From Candidatus Anaerostipes excrementavium (GTDB lineage: Bacteria > Bacillota > Clostridia > Lachnospirales > Lachnospiraceae): DNA of 64,000 bases. Position 1 is the first letter of the stretch. Each line of letters begins with the position of its first letter. Shown here in pieces: positions 50,680 to 59,642 of the stretch. The stretch spans positions 1 through 64,000 of the forward strand of contig DXEM01000006.1 in the NCBI GenBank assembly GCA_019114985.1, given 5' to 3'. The notes below the pieces were generated by a model. It made no database searches. It saw nothing but the letters and a program-made list of their open reading frames with translations, and was not told the origin of the DNA. Both the position numbers and the translations under genes were made by a program.

Positions 50680-51165
50680 TTATTCTTCTACAGTTACCGT
50701 TTTCATGATCTGCGGCGTCATAGGCTTGTCAGAATAATCGGTTGGCGTCTCGGCAATCTTATTTACGACATCCATACCTTCAATGATTTTTCCAAAAGCA
50801 GCATACTGCCCGTCCAAATGAGGGGAGGTCTTGTGCATGATGAAAAACTGAGAACCTGCAGAATCCGGCATCATGGTGCGAGCCATGGATAATACTCCAG
50901 GGGTATGTTTTAAATGGTTTGGAACCCCGTTTCCGGTAAATTCACCTTTGATCGTATGGCCAGGACCGCCGGTTCCGTCTCCTTTTGGGCATCCTCCCTG
51001 AATCATAAAACCGGATATGACACGATGGAAGGTCAGGCCGTTGTAAAAGCCTTCTTTCACAAGATTTACAAAATTTTCTACCGTAATTGGCGCGATATCA
51101 GGATACAGCTCTGCTTTCATAACATCGCCATTTTCCATTGTGATGGTAACAATTGGATTTGCCAT
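50680..51165 (-). CDS. Peptidyl-prolyl cis-trans isomerase, cyclophilin type
   Basis: A 161-aa cytoplasmic cyclophilin. The active-site Arg is in FHRVISGFMIQGG; GSQFFIMHKTSPHLDGQYAAFGKIIEGMD spans the rest of the binding pocket. No signal peptide is present, so it acts on folding in the cytosol. The start could be 51171 or 51165; AAAGGA is better spaced for 51165. Confidence 0.93.
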   Translation of the reverse strand: MANPIVTITMENGDVMKAELYPDIAPITVENFVNLVKEGFYNGLTFHRVISGFMIQGGCPKGDGTGGPGHTIKGEFTGNGVPNHLKHTPGVLSMARTMMPDSAGSQFFIMHKTSPHLDGQYAAFGKIIEGMDVVNKIAETPTDYSDKPMTPQIMKTVTVEE

Positions 51166-51369
51166 AATCATAGTTCCTTTCTTTGATCAATTGATTGTGT
51201 TTTAGGAAATTTCCATATGTTCTGATTATAATCGAAAGTCTGAAAAAAGTACAGAAAGATGGTGCTTCAATTTTGTGGATAAATCTAGATTTGATCAAAG
51301 AAAATTACAAATTTATTAAAAATATGAAGCGAATTTAATAAAAAGGGTGTTTTTTTTACAAAATACTAG

Positions 51370-51375
51370 TATAAT
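51370..51375 (+). promoter_or_regulatory. Possible -10 box of mltG
   Basis: TATAAT 39 bp before the mltG start; no convincing -35 box. Confidence 0.35.
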
Positions 51376-51413
51376 GGCAATGTACGAAATTTGTCGAAAA
51401 TTGGAGGAGTAGA

Positions 51414-52310
51414 ATGAGCGACCTATACTTAGATTATCATAAAAGACCAAGATATAAAAAGAAGCGAAGAAGACGCAGATCCAAAAAACCATTGATTGCC
51501 GTTATTGTGCTTCTTTTGGTCATTGCTGCAGCTGTAACGGGAGTTTCTTCGATATTGCGCTGGAAAGCACAAAAGGAAAAAGAAGCTGAGAAGCGTGCTA
51601 AGGAGCATCAGACAGTGACAGTCACATTTCCGGAAGGATATTCCGTTGATATGATGGCAAAGCATCTGGAAGATGAAGATATCTTTGACGCCGAAGATTT
51701 TTTGGCGGCTGTTAAGGATACAAACCAATATTCCAATGACTGGATCAAAGAACTTCCGAAAAAAGACGGCGTGAAATATCAGCTGGAGGGATTTTTATAT
51801 CCGGACACCTATGAGATTTATCGAAATGCAGAACCGGAAGACCTGATTCAGAAGATGCTGGATAATTTCCAGCAGAAGTATGAAACGCTGGCTAAGAATT
51901 ATAAAGGCAAGAGATCCATGTATGATCTGGTGACGATCGGCTCTATTGTTGAACGAGAAGCGGCAGTAGAGAGTGAGCGGCCAACGATCGCCGGCGTTGT
52001 GGAGAATCGTCTTGCAAAGAAGATGAGGCTTCAGATGTGTCCGACGGTATTGTATGTGACAACGAAGGGATTGTATGATGCGGAGAAAGTGTATTACAAA
52101 GATCTGGAGGTGAAATCTCCATACAACACTTATAGAAATAACGGACTTCCGATTGGTCCGATCTGTAATCCGGGAAATGAATCTTTAGAGGCGGCAATGA
52201 ATCCGAAAAAGCACGATTATCTGTACTATCATACGGATGGCAGCAAAAAAACTCACATTTTCTCAAAAACCTATCAGGAACATCAGGACAGCAGGATTGT
52301 AAAAGAGTGA
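51414..52310 (+). CDS. mltG: Endolytic transglycosylase MltG (YceG-like)
   Basis: A 298-aa membrane-anchored enzyme that cuts nascent glycan strands and sets their length. A very basic N-terminus (KKKRRRRRSKK) precedes one membrane helix (about 26-48), then a LysM-like subdomain and the catalytic domain. The catalytic Glu180 lies in GSIVEREA. EGFLYPDTYEI and YNTYRNNGLPIGPICNPG are family signatures. GGAGG lies upstream of the ATG. Confidence 0.94.
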   Translation: MSDLYLDYHKRPRYKKKRRRRRSKKPLIAVIVLLLVIAAAVTGVSSILRWKAQKEKEAEKRAKEHQTVTVTFPEGYSVDMMAKHLEDEDIFDAEDFLAAVKDTNQYSNDWIKELPKKDGVKYQLEGFLYPDTYEIYRNAEPEDLIQKMLDNFQQKYETLAKNYKGKRSMYDLVTIGSIVEREAAVESERPTIAGVVENRLAKKMRLQMCPTVLYVTTKGLYDAEKVYYKDLEVKSPYNTYRNNGLPIGPICNPGNESLEAAMNPKKHDYLYYHTDGSKKTHIFSKTYQEHQDSRIVKE

Positions 52311-52424
52311 AAAGATTGATTTTTTGGGGATTTCCAGAGATTGTTATTTTTATAACGTATTAAAAAAAATACCTAAAAATATGAAAAACATCTTTAAAAA
52401 GTTGTGCAAATATTGTAAAATAAG

Positions 52425-52455
52425 AGCTGTATACAGTGAGTATACAGCTTTGTTT
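52425..52455 (+). terminator. Terminator after mltG
   Basis: AGCTGTATAC (52425-52434) pairs perfectly with GTATACAGCT (52440-52449), followed by TTGTTTA. Confidence 0.7.
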
Positions 52456-52478
52456 ATGTTTTATGCAACTTGCGTAGT

Positions 52479-52487
52479 TGTTATAAT
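52479..52487 (+). promoter_or_regulatory. Extended -10 promoter of nifJ
   Basis: TGTTATAAT about 90 bp before the start codon; -35 weak. Confidence 0.6.
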
Positions 52488-52575
52488 ATTTTCCACTTTG
52501 GTATGAGCGGTACCGGAGTGGGATCAACCAATGTGTGATAAACGTCATACGAGATTTTTTAGGAGGAAGAGAAAC

Positions 52576-55500
52576 ATGGCAAGAAAAATGAAAACCATGG
52601 ATGGTAACACAGCCGCAGCTCACGTGTCTTACGCGTTTACTGAGACAGCAGCGATCTATCCGATCACACCATCCTCACCAATGGCAGAAGTTACTGACCA
52701 GTGGGCAACACAGGGTAAGAAAAATATTTTCGGACATCCTGTAAAATTAGTTGAAATGCAGTCTGAAGCAGGTGCTGCAGGAACAGTTCACGGTTCTTTG
52801 GCAGCAGGTGCGCTGACAACTACTTACACAGCATCTCAGGGTCTGTTATTGATGATCCCTAACATGTACAAGATTGCTGGTGAAATGATGCCGTGTGTAT
52901 TTGATGTATCTGCTCGTGCACTTGCATCTCACGCACTGAACATCTTCGGAGATCATTCCGATGTTTACGCTTGTCGTCAGACAGGTTTCGCAATGCTTTG
53001 CAGCTCAAGCGTTCAGGAAGTTATGGACTTAGGAGCAGTTGCTCATTTAGCAACAATCAAGGGAAGAGTTCCTGTACTTCATTTCTTTGATGGATTCAGA
53101 ACATCTCATGAGATCCAGAAGATCGAGATGTGGGATAACGATGATCTTGCAGATATGGTTGATTTCGACGCTGTTGAACAATTCAGAGCAGAAGCATTAA
53201 ACCCAGAACATCCAGTTCTTCGCGGTTCTGCACAGAACCCAGACATCTTCTTCCAGGCAAGAGAAGCTTGTAACTCTGCATATAACGCATTCCCGGCAAT
53301 CGTTGAAGATTACATGAACCAGGTAAATGCTAAGATCGGTACAGATTACAAACTGTTCAACTACTATGGTGCTGAAGATGCAGAAAGCATCATCGTCGCT
53401 ATGGGATCTGTTTGTGAAACAATTGACGAGACAATTGATTACTTAATGAAACAGGGCAAGAAAGTCGGTGTTGTAAAAGTTCGTCTTTACAGACCATTCG
53501 TTGCTGAGAAATTAGTAGAAGCAATCCCTGAGACAGCAAAAGTAATCAACGTAATCGACAGATCCAAAGAGCCTGGTGCAAGAGAGCCATTATATCTTGA
53601 TGTCGTTAACGCATTAAGAGGAACAAAATTCGAAAGCTGCACAATCAACGGAGGACGTTATGGATTAGGTTCTAACGACACAACTCCTGCTGATATCATT
53701 GCAACATTCGAGAACGTTGACAAAAATGAATTCACAGTTGGTATCGTAGATGATGTTACGAACCTGTCTCTTGAAAGAGGAGAAGCTCCTGTAACAGCTC
53801 CTGACAGCATCGTATCCTGCAAGTTCTGGGGACTCGGAGCAGATGGTACTGTTGGTGCTAACAAGAACTCTATCAAGATCATTGGTGACCACACAGACAA
53901 ATATGCTCAGGCATACTTTGATTATGATTCTAAGAAATCCGGTGGTGTTACAATGTCCCACTTACGTTTCGGAGATGACCCAATCAAATCTACATACCTG
54001 ATCAATAAAGCAGACTTTGTTGCCTGTCATTGTGCACCATATGTAACAAAATACAATATGGTACAGGATCTGAAAGACGGCGGAACATTCCTGCTGAACT
54101 GCAGCTGGTCTCCGGAAGAAGTTGGCGATCACCTGCCAGGACAGGTAAAAGCATACCTTGCAAAACATAACATCAAGTTCTATATTATCGACGGTATCAA
54201 GATCGGTAAAGAAATCGGACTTGGCGGACGTATCAATACAGTCCTTCAGTCAGCATTCTTCAAATTATCAGGAATCATCCCTGAAGAAGATGCAGTTAAA
54301 TATATGAAAGATGCGGCAACTGCTTCTTACAGCAAGAAGGGTGACCACATCGTTAAGATGAACCACGAAGCAATTGACGCTGGTGCGAAAGCAATCGTAG
54401 AAGTTCCAGTTCCTGCAGAGTGGGCAGACTGCGAAGCAGAAAGCTTATTTATCGAAGCAAAAGAAGGCAAGAAAGAACTGGTTGATTACATCAACAACAT
54501 CCAGAATCCGGTTAACGGACAGGTTGGTAACTCTCTGAAAGTCAGCGACCTTCTTCCATATGCAGACGGACATATGCCTCTTGGAGCATCTGCATTTGAA
54601 AAACGTGGAGTTGCAGTTGATGTTCCTACATGGAACCCAGACAACTGTATCCAGTGTAACTTCTGTGCTTATGTATGTCCACACGCTACAATTCGTCCGG
54701 TTGCTATGACAGAAGAAGAAGCAGCAGCCGCTCCTGCAGCTGCAAAGACAGTTGATATGACAGGAATGCCTGGTTACAAATTCGCTATGACAGTAACAGT
54801 TCTTGACTGTCTTGGATGCGGATCTTGTGTCAATGTATGTCCAGGAAAGAAAGGCGAGAAAGCACTTTCTATGCAGTCATTAGACAGCCAGAGAGATCAG
54901 CAGGAAGTTTACACTTATGGACAGAGCTTACCGGCAAAAGAAGAAGTTCTTGCTAAGTTCAAAGCAGAAACTGTAAAAGGAAGTCAGTTCAGACAGCCAT
55001 TGCTTGAGTTCTCAGGAGCTTGTGCTGGATGTGGTGAGACTCCATACGCAAAACTGATCACTCAGTTATTCGGTGAAAGAATGTACATTGCAAACGCAAC
55101 TGGATGTTCTTCTATCTGGGGTGGATCTGCACCTGCTACACCATACACAACAAATGCGAAAGGACAGGGACCAGCTTGGGCTAACTCACTGTTCGAAGAC
55201 AACGCAGAGTTCGGTCTTGGTATGTTCACAGGACAGAACACATTAAGAGAGCAGACAAAAGAAAAAGTCGCTGCATTAGCTGAGTCTACAGATAATGCTG
55301 ATGTAAAAGCAGCAGCAGCTGAATATCTTGATACTTATGCAGACGGAAGCAAGAACGGAGCAGCTACAGAAAAATTAGTTGCAGCTCTGGAAGCATGCGG
55401 ATGCGAAGAAGGAAAAGATATCCTTAAGATGAAAGATTATCTGTCTAAGAAATCACAGTGGATCTTCGGTGGTGACGGATGGGCATATGACATCGGTTAC

Positions 55501-56097
55501 GGCGGATTAGATCACGTATTAGCATCTGGAGAAGATGTAAACGTATTCGTATTCGATACAGAAGTTTACTCTAACACAGGCGGACAGGCATCTAAAGCAA
55601 CAAACGTTGGAGCAATCGCTCAGTTCCAGGCAGCTGGTAAGGGAACAAAGAAGAAAGACCTTGCAGCAATGGCAATGAGCTATGGATATGTATATGTAGC
55701 TCAGATCGCTATGGGTGCTGATTACAATCAGACAGTAAAAGCAATCGCAGAAGCAGAAGCATATCCAGGACCATCACTGATCATCGGATACGCTCCATGT
55801 ATCAACCACGGAATCAAGGGCGGAATGAAGATCGCACAGACAGAAGAGAAGAAAGCAGTAACTTCTGGATACTGGAATCTGTTCAGATTCAACCCAACTC
55901 TTGCAGCAGAAGGAAAGAATCCATTCCACTTAGATTCTAAAGCGCCTACAACAGACTACGAAGAGTTCATGATGGGAGAAGTACGTTACAACGCTCTGTC
56001 TCGTCAGAACCCAGAAAGAGCAAAAGAATTGTTCGCACAGTCTAAGGCAAACGCAGAAGAGAAATATGCACGCTTAAAAGAAATGTCAGACAAATAG
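52576..56097 (+). CDS. nifJ: Pyruvate:ferredoxin (flavodoxin) oxidoreductase
   Basis: An 1173-aa single-chain PFOR, the central enzyme turning pyruvate and CoA into acetyl-CoA, CO2 and reduced ferredoxin in anaerobes. Domain order: pyrimidine-binding domain (from TAAAHVSYAFTETAAIYPITPSSP), transketolase C-like domain, gamma domain, two 4Fe-4S clusters (CxxCxxC from Cys691 and from Cys745), then the TPP-binding domain (GDGWAYDIGYGG at 966-977; VYSNTGGQ). Cysteines in FSGACAGCGETPY bind the proximal cluster. Codon choice is strongly biased, fitting high expression. AGGAGGAA precedes ATG 52576; an ATG 45 bp upstream lacks a site. Confidence 0.97.
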   Translation: MARKMKTMDGNTAAAHVSYAFTETAAIYPITPSSPMAEVTDQWATQGKKNIFGHPVKLVEMQSEAGAAGTVHGSLAAGALTTTYTASQGLLLMIPNMYKIAGEMMPCVFDVSARALASHALNIFGDHSDVYACRQTGFAMLCSSSVQEVMDLGAVAHLATIKGRVPVLHFFDGFRTSHEIQKIEMWDNDDLADMVDFDAVEQFRAEALNPEHPVLRGSAQNPDIFFQAREACNSAYNAFPAIVEDYMNQVNAKIGTDYKLFNYYGAEDAESIIVAMGSVCETIDETIDYLMKQGKKVGVVKVRLYRPFVAEKLVEAIPETAKVINVIDRSKEPGAREPLYLDVVNALRGTKFESCTINGGRYGLGSNDTTPADIIATFENVDKNEFTVGIVDDVTNLSLERGEAPVTAPDSIVSCKFWGLGADGTVGANKNSIKIIGDHTDKYAQAYFDYDSKKSGGVTMSHLRFGDDPIKSTYLINKADFVACHCAPYVTKYNMVQDLKDGGTFLLNCSWSPEEVGDHLPGQVKAYLAKHNIKFYIIDGIKIGKEIGLGGRINTVLQSAFFKLSGIIPEEDAVKYMKDAATASYSKKGDHIVKMNHEAIDAGAKAIVEVPVPAEWADCEAESLFIEAKEGKKELVDYINNIQNPVNGQVGNSLKVSDLLPYADGHMPLGASAFEKRGVAVDVPTWNPDNCIQCNFCAYVCPHATIRPVAMTEEEAAAAPAAAKTVDMTGMPGYKFAMTVTVLDCLGCGSCVNVCPGKKGEKALSMQSLDSQRDQQEVYTYGQSLPAKEEVLAKFKAETVKGSQFRQPLLEFSGACAGCGETPYAKLITQLFGERMYIANATGCSSIWGGSAPATPYTTNAKGQGPAWANSLFEDNAEFGLGMFTGQNTLREQTKEKVAALAESTDNADVKAAAAEYLDTYADGSKNGAATEKLVAALEACGCEEGKDILKMKDYLSKKSQWIFGGDGWAYDIGYGGLDHVLASGEDVNVFVFDTEVYSNTGGQASKATNVGAIAQFQAAGKGTKKKDLAAMAMSYGYVYVAQIAMGADYNQTVKAIAEAEAYPGPSLIIGYAPCINHGIKGGMKIAQTEEKKAVTSGYWNLFRFNPTLAAEGKNPFHLDSKAPTTDYEEFMMGEVRYNALSRQNPERAKELFAQSKANAEEKYARLKEMSDK

Positions 56098-56100
56098 GCA

Positions 56101-56220
56101 TTGAGCACTTAGCGAATTCGAGCCCATGGCGAAGAATGAGGTTAGTGCGAAAGCCGTTACTCGTACTCAACGAGAACGAACAAAAGTGAAGTTCGAGTGC
56201 TAGTACGATGTAACTACCTT
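56101..56220. repeat. Possible intergenic repeat element after nifJ
   Basis: A non-coding stretch with CGTTaCTCGT/ACGAGaACG pairing and two TTCGAG-containing segments. Its base composition differs from genes and it has no ORF. I suspect a dispersed repeat but see only one copy in this window. Confidence 0.35.
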
Positions 56221-56238
56221 AAATGCTGATATGCATAG

Positions 56239-56281
56239 AAAGGAACCTGCCGAGCATTTATGTTCGGACAGGTTCCTTTTT
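56239..56281 (+). terminator. Terminator of nifJ
   Basis: AAAGGAACCTG (56239-56249) with CAGGTTCCTTT (56269-56279), inner CCGA/TCGG pairing and a T run. Confidence 0.9.
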
Positions 56282-56324
56282 CATATACTAGAATAGCCTT
56301 TTAGTCTGTTCTAGTATATGAAAA
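56278..56324. repeat. Perfect 16-bp inverted repeat
   Basis: Arms 56278-56293 and 56309-56324 are perfectly complementary around a 15-nt centre. It overlaps the T tract of the nifJ terminator. Could be a second hairpin or a protein-binding site. Confidence 0.7.
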
Positions 56325-56344
56325 CTTTTCAAAAAGATGCACAC

Positions 56345-56455
56345 GCTGCAACGAGGCATTTTACCGCTTTGCGGTATTGCAGCGGCGCACAAAGTGTTCA
56401 AGTCTTTATGGATAATTATAAAATGTTAGAAAATGGACTTGCACACTTTGTATGC
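56345..56455. repeat. Nested inverted-repeat element
   Basis: First hairpin: GCTGCAA (56345-56351) with TTGCAGC (56377-56383), enclosing ACCGC/GCGGT (56363-56375). Second: 56385-56404 pairs with 56436-56455 at 17 of 20 positions. No protein match. It may be a small repeat of the REP or MITE kind. Confidence 0.5.
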
Positions 56456-56549
56456 ACATCTATAGGGCGAAGCCCGTGCACGAGGAAATCGGAGATTTCT
56501 ATCAAATCTTTCACAATTCTTACAAATATCTTATCTATTATCAGAATCC

Positions 56550-56578
56550 TTGACATATTTTTGTCCGTATCATATTAT
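56550..56578 (+). promoter_or_regulatory. Promoter of GntR-ABC operon
   Basis: TTGACA (56550-56555), 17-bp spacer, TATTAT (56573-56578). Confidence 0.82.
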
Positions 56579-56580
56579 AT

Positions 56581-56606
56581 TATTGTACTAAGCAACTAAT
56601 ACAATA
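56581..56606. promoter_or_regulatory. Candidate operator of the YtrA-like repressor
   Basis: TATTGTA (56581-56587) and TACAATA (56600-56606) form an inverted repeat exactly at the predicted transcription start, 25 bp before the regulator gene; autorepression is likely. Confidence 0.6.
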
Positions 56607-56630
56607 GAACAGATGAGAGAAGGGGTGTGC

Positions 56631-56999
56631 ATGGAATGGTATATTGATGGAGAACGCCCGATCTGGATCCAGTTAAAAGAACAGTTGGCGAAGCAGATTG
56701 TTTCCGGAAGATATCAATGCGGAGATAAGATGCCAAGTGTCAGAGAACTGGCGAAAGAGGCTGGTGTGAATCCAAATACAATGCAGAGAGCGTTGGCGGC
56801 GTTAGATCAGGAAGGTCTTACAGCTACGAGCCGAACCGCTGGAAGAAAAGTAACGGAAAATGCAGAGAAACTCGATCAGTGCAGAAGCGAATTTGCACAT
56901 AAGATTCTAGAGAGGTATTTAAGCGATATGGCGGAGCTTGGATATACAAAGGCTCAGGCCGCAGAATATGTGAAGGAAGGAAGTAGGGCAGATGGATAA
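56631..56999 (+). CDS. GntR family regulator, YtrA subfamily
   Basis: A 122-aa short GntR protein: winged HTH (about 8-75, WIQLKEQLAKQIVSGRY, KMPSVRELAKEAGVNPNTMQRALAALDQEGL) and a short helical tail, as in YtrA, which controls ABC exporters for cell-wall antibiotics in Bacillus. ATG 56631 has AGGGGTG 3-6 bp upstream; ATG 56613 is the alternative. It overlaps the ATPase gene by 8 bp. Confidence 0.9.
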   Translation: MEWYIDGERPIWIQLKEQLAKQIVSGRYQCGDKMPSVRELAKEAGVNPNTMQRALAALDQEGLTATSRTAGRKVTENAEKLDQCRSEFAHKILERYLSDMAELGYTKAQAAEYVKEGSRADG

Positions 57000-57714
57000 T
57001 TTAATTACATGTACACATTTGAAAAAGAATTATGGTAAAGAAGCGGCATTAAATGATGTAACACTTTCCATTGGAACAGGCAAGATCATAGGTCTGCTTG
57101 GGCCGAACGGATCAGGAAAAACGACCTTGATTAAACTGATGAATGGTCTGCTTCAGCCAACGGAAGGAGAGGTAAAGATCAATGGAAAGGAACCGGGAAT
57201 CGACAGCAAAGCAATGATTAGTTATCTGCCGGATAAGATGTATTTTGCAGATTGGATGAAAGTATCGGATCTTCTGGATTTTTTCACCGATTTTTATAAA
57301 GACTTTGATCGGGAAAGGGCAGAACAAATGTGTGAAACTTTGGGAATCTCTCAAAATACAAAGATGAAGAAACTTTCCAAAGGAAATAAGGAGAAAGTAC
57401 AGCTGGTACTCGTCATGTGCCGCAAGGCTCAGCTCTATTTGCTGGATGAACCAATCGCAGGGGTAGACCCGGCGGCCAGAGATTTTATTCTGGATACAAT
57501 TTTAAACAATTATAATGAAGAAGGTACCGTGCTGATTTCCACACATTTAATAGCGGATATTGAAAAGATTATGGATGAAGTCATCTTCATTAAAAATGGT
57601 GAGATTGTAAAATACGCTTCCGCAGATGATTTAAGAGAAGAAAGCGGTAAATCCATCGATATGATGTTCCGCGAGATGTTCCATGCGGATGTATACCAGG
57701 GAGGTGGATTCTAA
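56992..57714 (+). CDS. ABC transporter ATP-binding protein
   Basis: A 240-aa ABC ATPase. Walker A is GPNGSGKT (37-44), the signature is LSKGNKEK, Walker B is LYLLDEPIAGVD, the H-loop is ISTHL. It pairs with the permease gene downstream, which overlaps by one base. The set resembles YtrBC/BcrA-type exporters, often induced by cell-envelope stress. Confidence 0.94.
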   Translation: MDNLITCTHLKKNYGKEAALNDVTLSIGTGKIIGLLGPNGSGKTTLIKLMNGLLQPTEGEVKINGKEPGIDSKAMISYLPDKMYFADWMKVSDLLDFFTDFYKDFDRERAEQMCETLGISQNTKMKKLSKGNKEKVQLVLVMCRKAQLYLLDEPIAGVDPAARDFILDTILNNYNEEGTVLISTHLIADIEKIMDEVIFIKNGEIVKYASADDLREESGKSIDMMFREMFHADVYQGGGF

Positions 57715-58454
57715 TGATGATGAAATTATTGAAATATGACCTAAAGTCGATGGCGAAGGTCATTGTCCCATTTTGGATCGCACTGTTTACCATTGGGATT
57801 TTGTGCAGCGCCCAGATAAAATTTGGGTTACAGAATATGGGCGGAGCCGGAAATACATTGTTGGTCATTAGCTTTATGGTCTTCATTGCTCTGATCGTAG
57901 CGGTTATGGTAATGAATTTTGCGGTGATTATCCAAAGATTCTGGAAAGGGCTCTTAAAGGAAGAAGGATATCTGATGTTTACACTGCCGGTATCTGAGAG
58001 AAACCTTATATTATCCAAAGGAATCAGTGCAATGCTGATTACAATGGGAACCTTTGTTGTTATCGTTTTGTTGGTGCTGGCAGTAGGGTTAATGCATGGA
58101 CTTGAGCTTCGCCAATTGGCGCAAATCAGAATACCTGATTGGTTCACTGCTAAATGGGGATTTTATATGATAGCCTTTTGTGTTATCAATATTCTCTCCG
58201 GCATCTATCATCTGTATGTGGCAATGGCCATCGGTCAGCTAAGCAATAAGAATCGTTTTTTATGTTCTTTCGCGGCTTATATCGTACTGGCAATTGTTTT
58301 TACAATCGTAGAAACTCTGGTACTGGAAGGAAGCAGCACGAGAGTCTACGATATGGTTAGTGAATGGGTTTATCTGGCCGTTGGAGCGGCAGAGGTAATT
58401 ATTTACCACATCATTACCGAGTATATCCTCTCAAAGAAATTAAATTTAGAGTAG
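57714..58454 (+). CDS. ABC transporter permease
   Basis: A 246-aa membrane protein with six hydrophobic segments (about 18-38, 48-72, 98-122, 145-170, 180-200 and 215-235). LLKEEGYLMFTLPVS is a conserved cytoplasmic loop shared with the paralogue at 58594. It forms the channel for the preceding ATPase. Start overlaps the ATPase stop (TAATG). Confidence 0.88.
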   Translation: MMMKLLKYDLKSMAKVIVPFWIALFTIGILCSAQIKFGLQNMGGAGNTLLVISFMVFIALIVAVMVMNFAVIIQRFWKGLLKEEGYLMFTLPVSERNLILSKGISAMLITMGTFVVIVLLVLAVGLMHGLELRQLAQIRIPDWFTAKWGFYMIAFCVINILSGIYHLYVAMAIGQLSNKNRFLCSFAAYIVLAIVFTIVETLVLEGSSTRVYDMVSEWVYLAVGAAEVIIYHIITEYILSKKLNLE

Positions 58455-58485
58455 GCAAAGAAGAAGGAAGCTTCTTTCTCCTGAT

Positions 58486-58514
58486 TTGAATTAAAAAAGA
58501 AATTTTTGTATAAT
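58486..58514 (+). promoter_or_regulatory. Promoter before second permease gene
   Basis: TTGAAT (58486-58491), 17-bp spacer, TATAAT (58509-58514). Confidence 0.75.
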
Positions 58515-58525
58515 AAAGAAAAAAC

Positions 58526-58556
58526 AGAACGCAAACTGTCGGACAGTCTGCGTTCT
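58526..58556 (+). promoter_or_regulatory. Leader hairpin before second permease gene
   Basis: Arms 58526-58539 and 58543-58556 pair with one mismatch around CGG. It begins about 6 nt after the predicted start; no T run follows, so it is more likely a 5' stabilising or control hairpin than a terminator. Confidence 0.55.
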
Positions 58557-58593
58557 CTGTGTTTGTGGAAAATTTTTCAAAAAAGGAGCAGGA

Positions 58594-59349
58594 ATGTTTA
58601 TAAAATTATTAAAATACGATTTAAAAGCTATGGGAAGGATTTTGATTCCTTTCTGGATCCTGGCATTTGTTATAGGCGTGTTATGGATGAGGGAAAATCA
58701 AAAATATATGTATGAATTTCGTCCGAATCTGACTTTAGAGCAGATCTTTGGCGCCATGTTTGTCTTGTTGATTATGGCGGTTATTATTTTAAATCTCGTC
58801 ATAATAATTCAATATTTTTGGAAAGGGTTGTTAAAAGAAGAAGGGTATCTGATGTTCACACTTCCGGTATCTGTAAGAAGTCTGATTTTATCGAAAGTAA
58901 TAAGCGCAATGGTCATTTGCTGCACAACTGTAGCTGTTGGATGGCTGCTCGTATTGGTGATGGAAGTGATGCGAGGTTTTGTACTGGATAATTTTCTAAA
59001 ATATTATTTTGGAGCATTCGATAGCTATCGGCAGGGAATCTTCGTTACTGTTGAATTTTTTCTTCTTTATCCGTTGAAGTGGATTTATCAGTTCTATGCC
59101 TCCATGGCAGTCGGACAGTTAAAAGGGCAGAATCGCTTTTTCTGGTCGGTCGGTGCATTTTGCTGCTGGTTAGTCCTTTTTCATATTTTAGAGATGTTTA
59201 TTTCTTGGATGCTTATGGATGTCTGGCAAACAGAGATACTGTATCAGAATATGAGTCAGATTGCCTTTTTTGCCAGCTTAGTTTTAGAGATTCTGATTTG
59301 CCATGCGGCGACGGAATATATTTTGACGAAGAAATTGAATTTGGACTGA
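58594..59349 (+). CDS. ABC transporter permease paralogue
   Basis: A 251-aa paralogue of the permease at 57714, with the same six-helix plan, the same FIKLLKYDLKAMGRILIPFW start type and the LLKEEGYLMFTLPVS loop. It has its own promoter and leader hairpin rather than being coupled to the ATPase. It could form a heterodimer with the first permease or swap with it under other conditions. AAAGGAG precedes the ATG. Confidence 0.87.
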   Translation: MFIKLLKYDLKAMGRILIPFWILAFVIGVLWMRENQKYMYEFRPNLTLEQIFGAMFVLLIMAVIILNLVIIIQYFWKGLLKEEGYLMFTLPVSVRSLILSKVISAMVICCTTVAVGWLLVLVMEVMRGFVLDNFLKYYFGAFDSYRQGIFVTVEFFLLYPLKWIYQFYASMAVGQLKGQNRFFWSVGAFCCWLVLFHILEMFISWMLMDVWQTEILYQNMSQIAFFASLVLEILICHAATEYILTKKLNLD

Positions 59350-59490
59350 AAGAAAATTAGAAACGATTTTAGTAAAACGAAATGTTGTTTAAGAGGTTGA
59401 TTATAAAAAACGTTATTTAGAAAATATTTCATACTAAAGTTGTGGAAAGTATAATATAGTTTTTTTATTCTCTTTTCCATAAAAAACTGC

Positions 59491-59529
59491 TGCTATTAAA
59501 GCTAAAAATTGATTTTAGCTTTAATAGCA
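59491..59529. terminator. Perfect 17-bp AT-rich stem-loop
   Basis: Arms 59491-59507 and 59513-59529 are perfectly complementary around a 5-nt loop. It lies between convergent units; T-richness on both sides is modest. The rest of 59350-59642 shows nothing else. Confidence 0.6.
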
Positions 59530-59642
59530 GATCTCTTTTACGCGGTGACATAAAATGTACAATTAGGTAGTGAATGGACTGGATATAGCTGTCGTGAAAT
59601 AAAATCTCGGATATTCAGACAACATAAACCTGTGGCAGTTAT

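Noticed and set aside
56318..56599. Open frame of 93 codons downstream of nifJ
   Set aside because: It runs through inverted repeats and the next promoter, has no ribosome binding site, and gives no recognisable protein. I treat it as chance within a repeat element.
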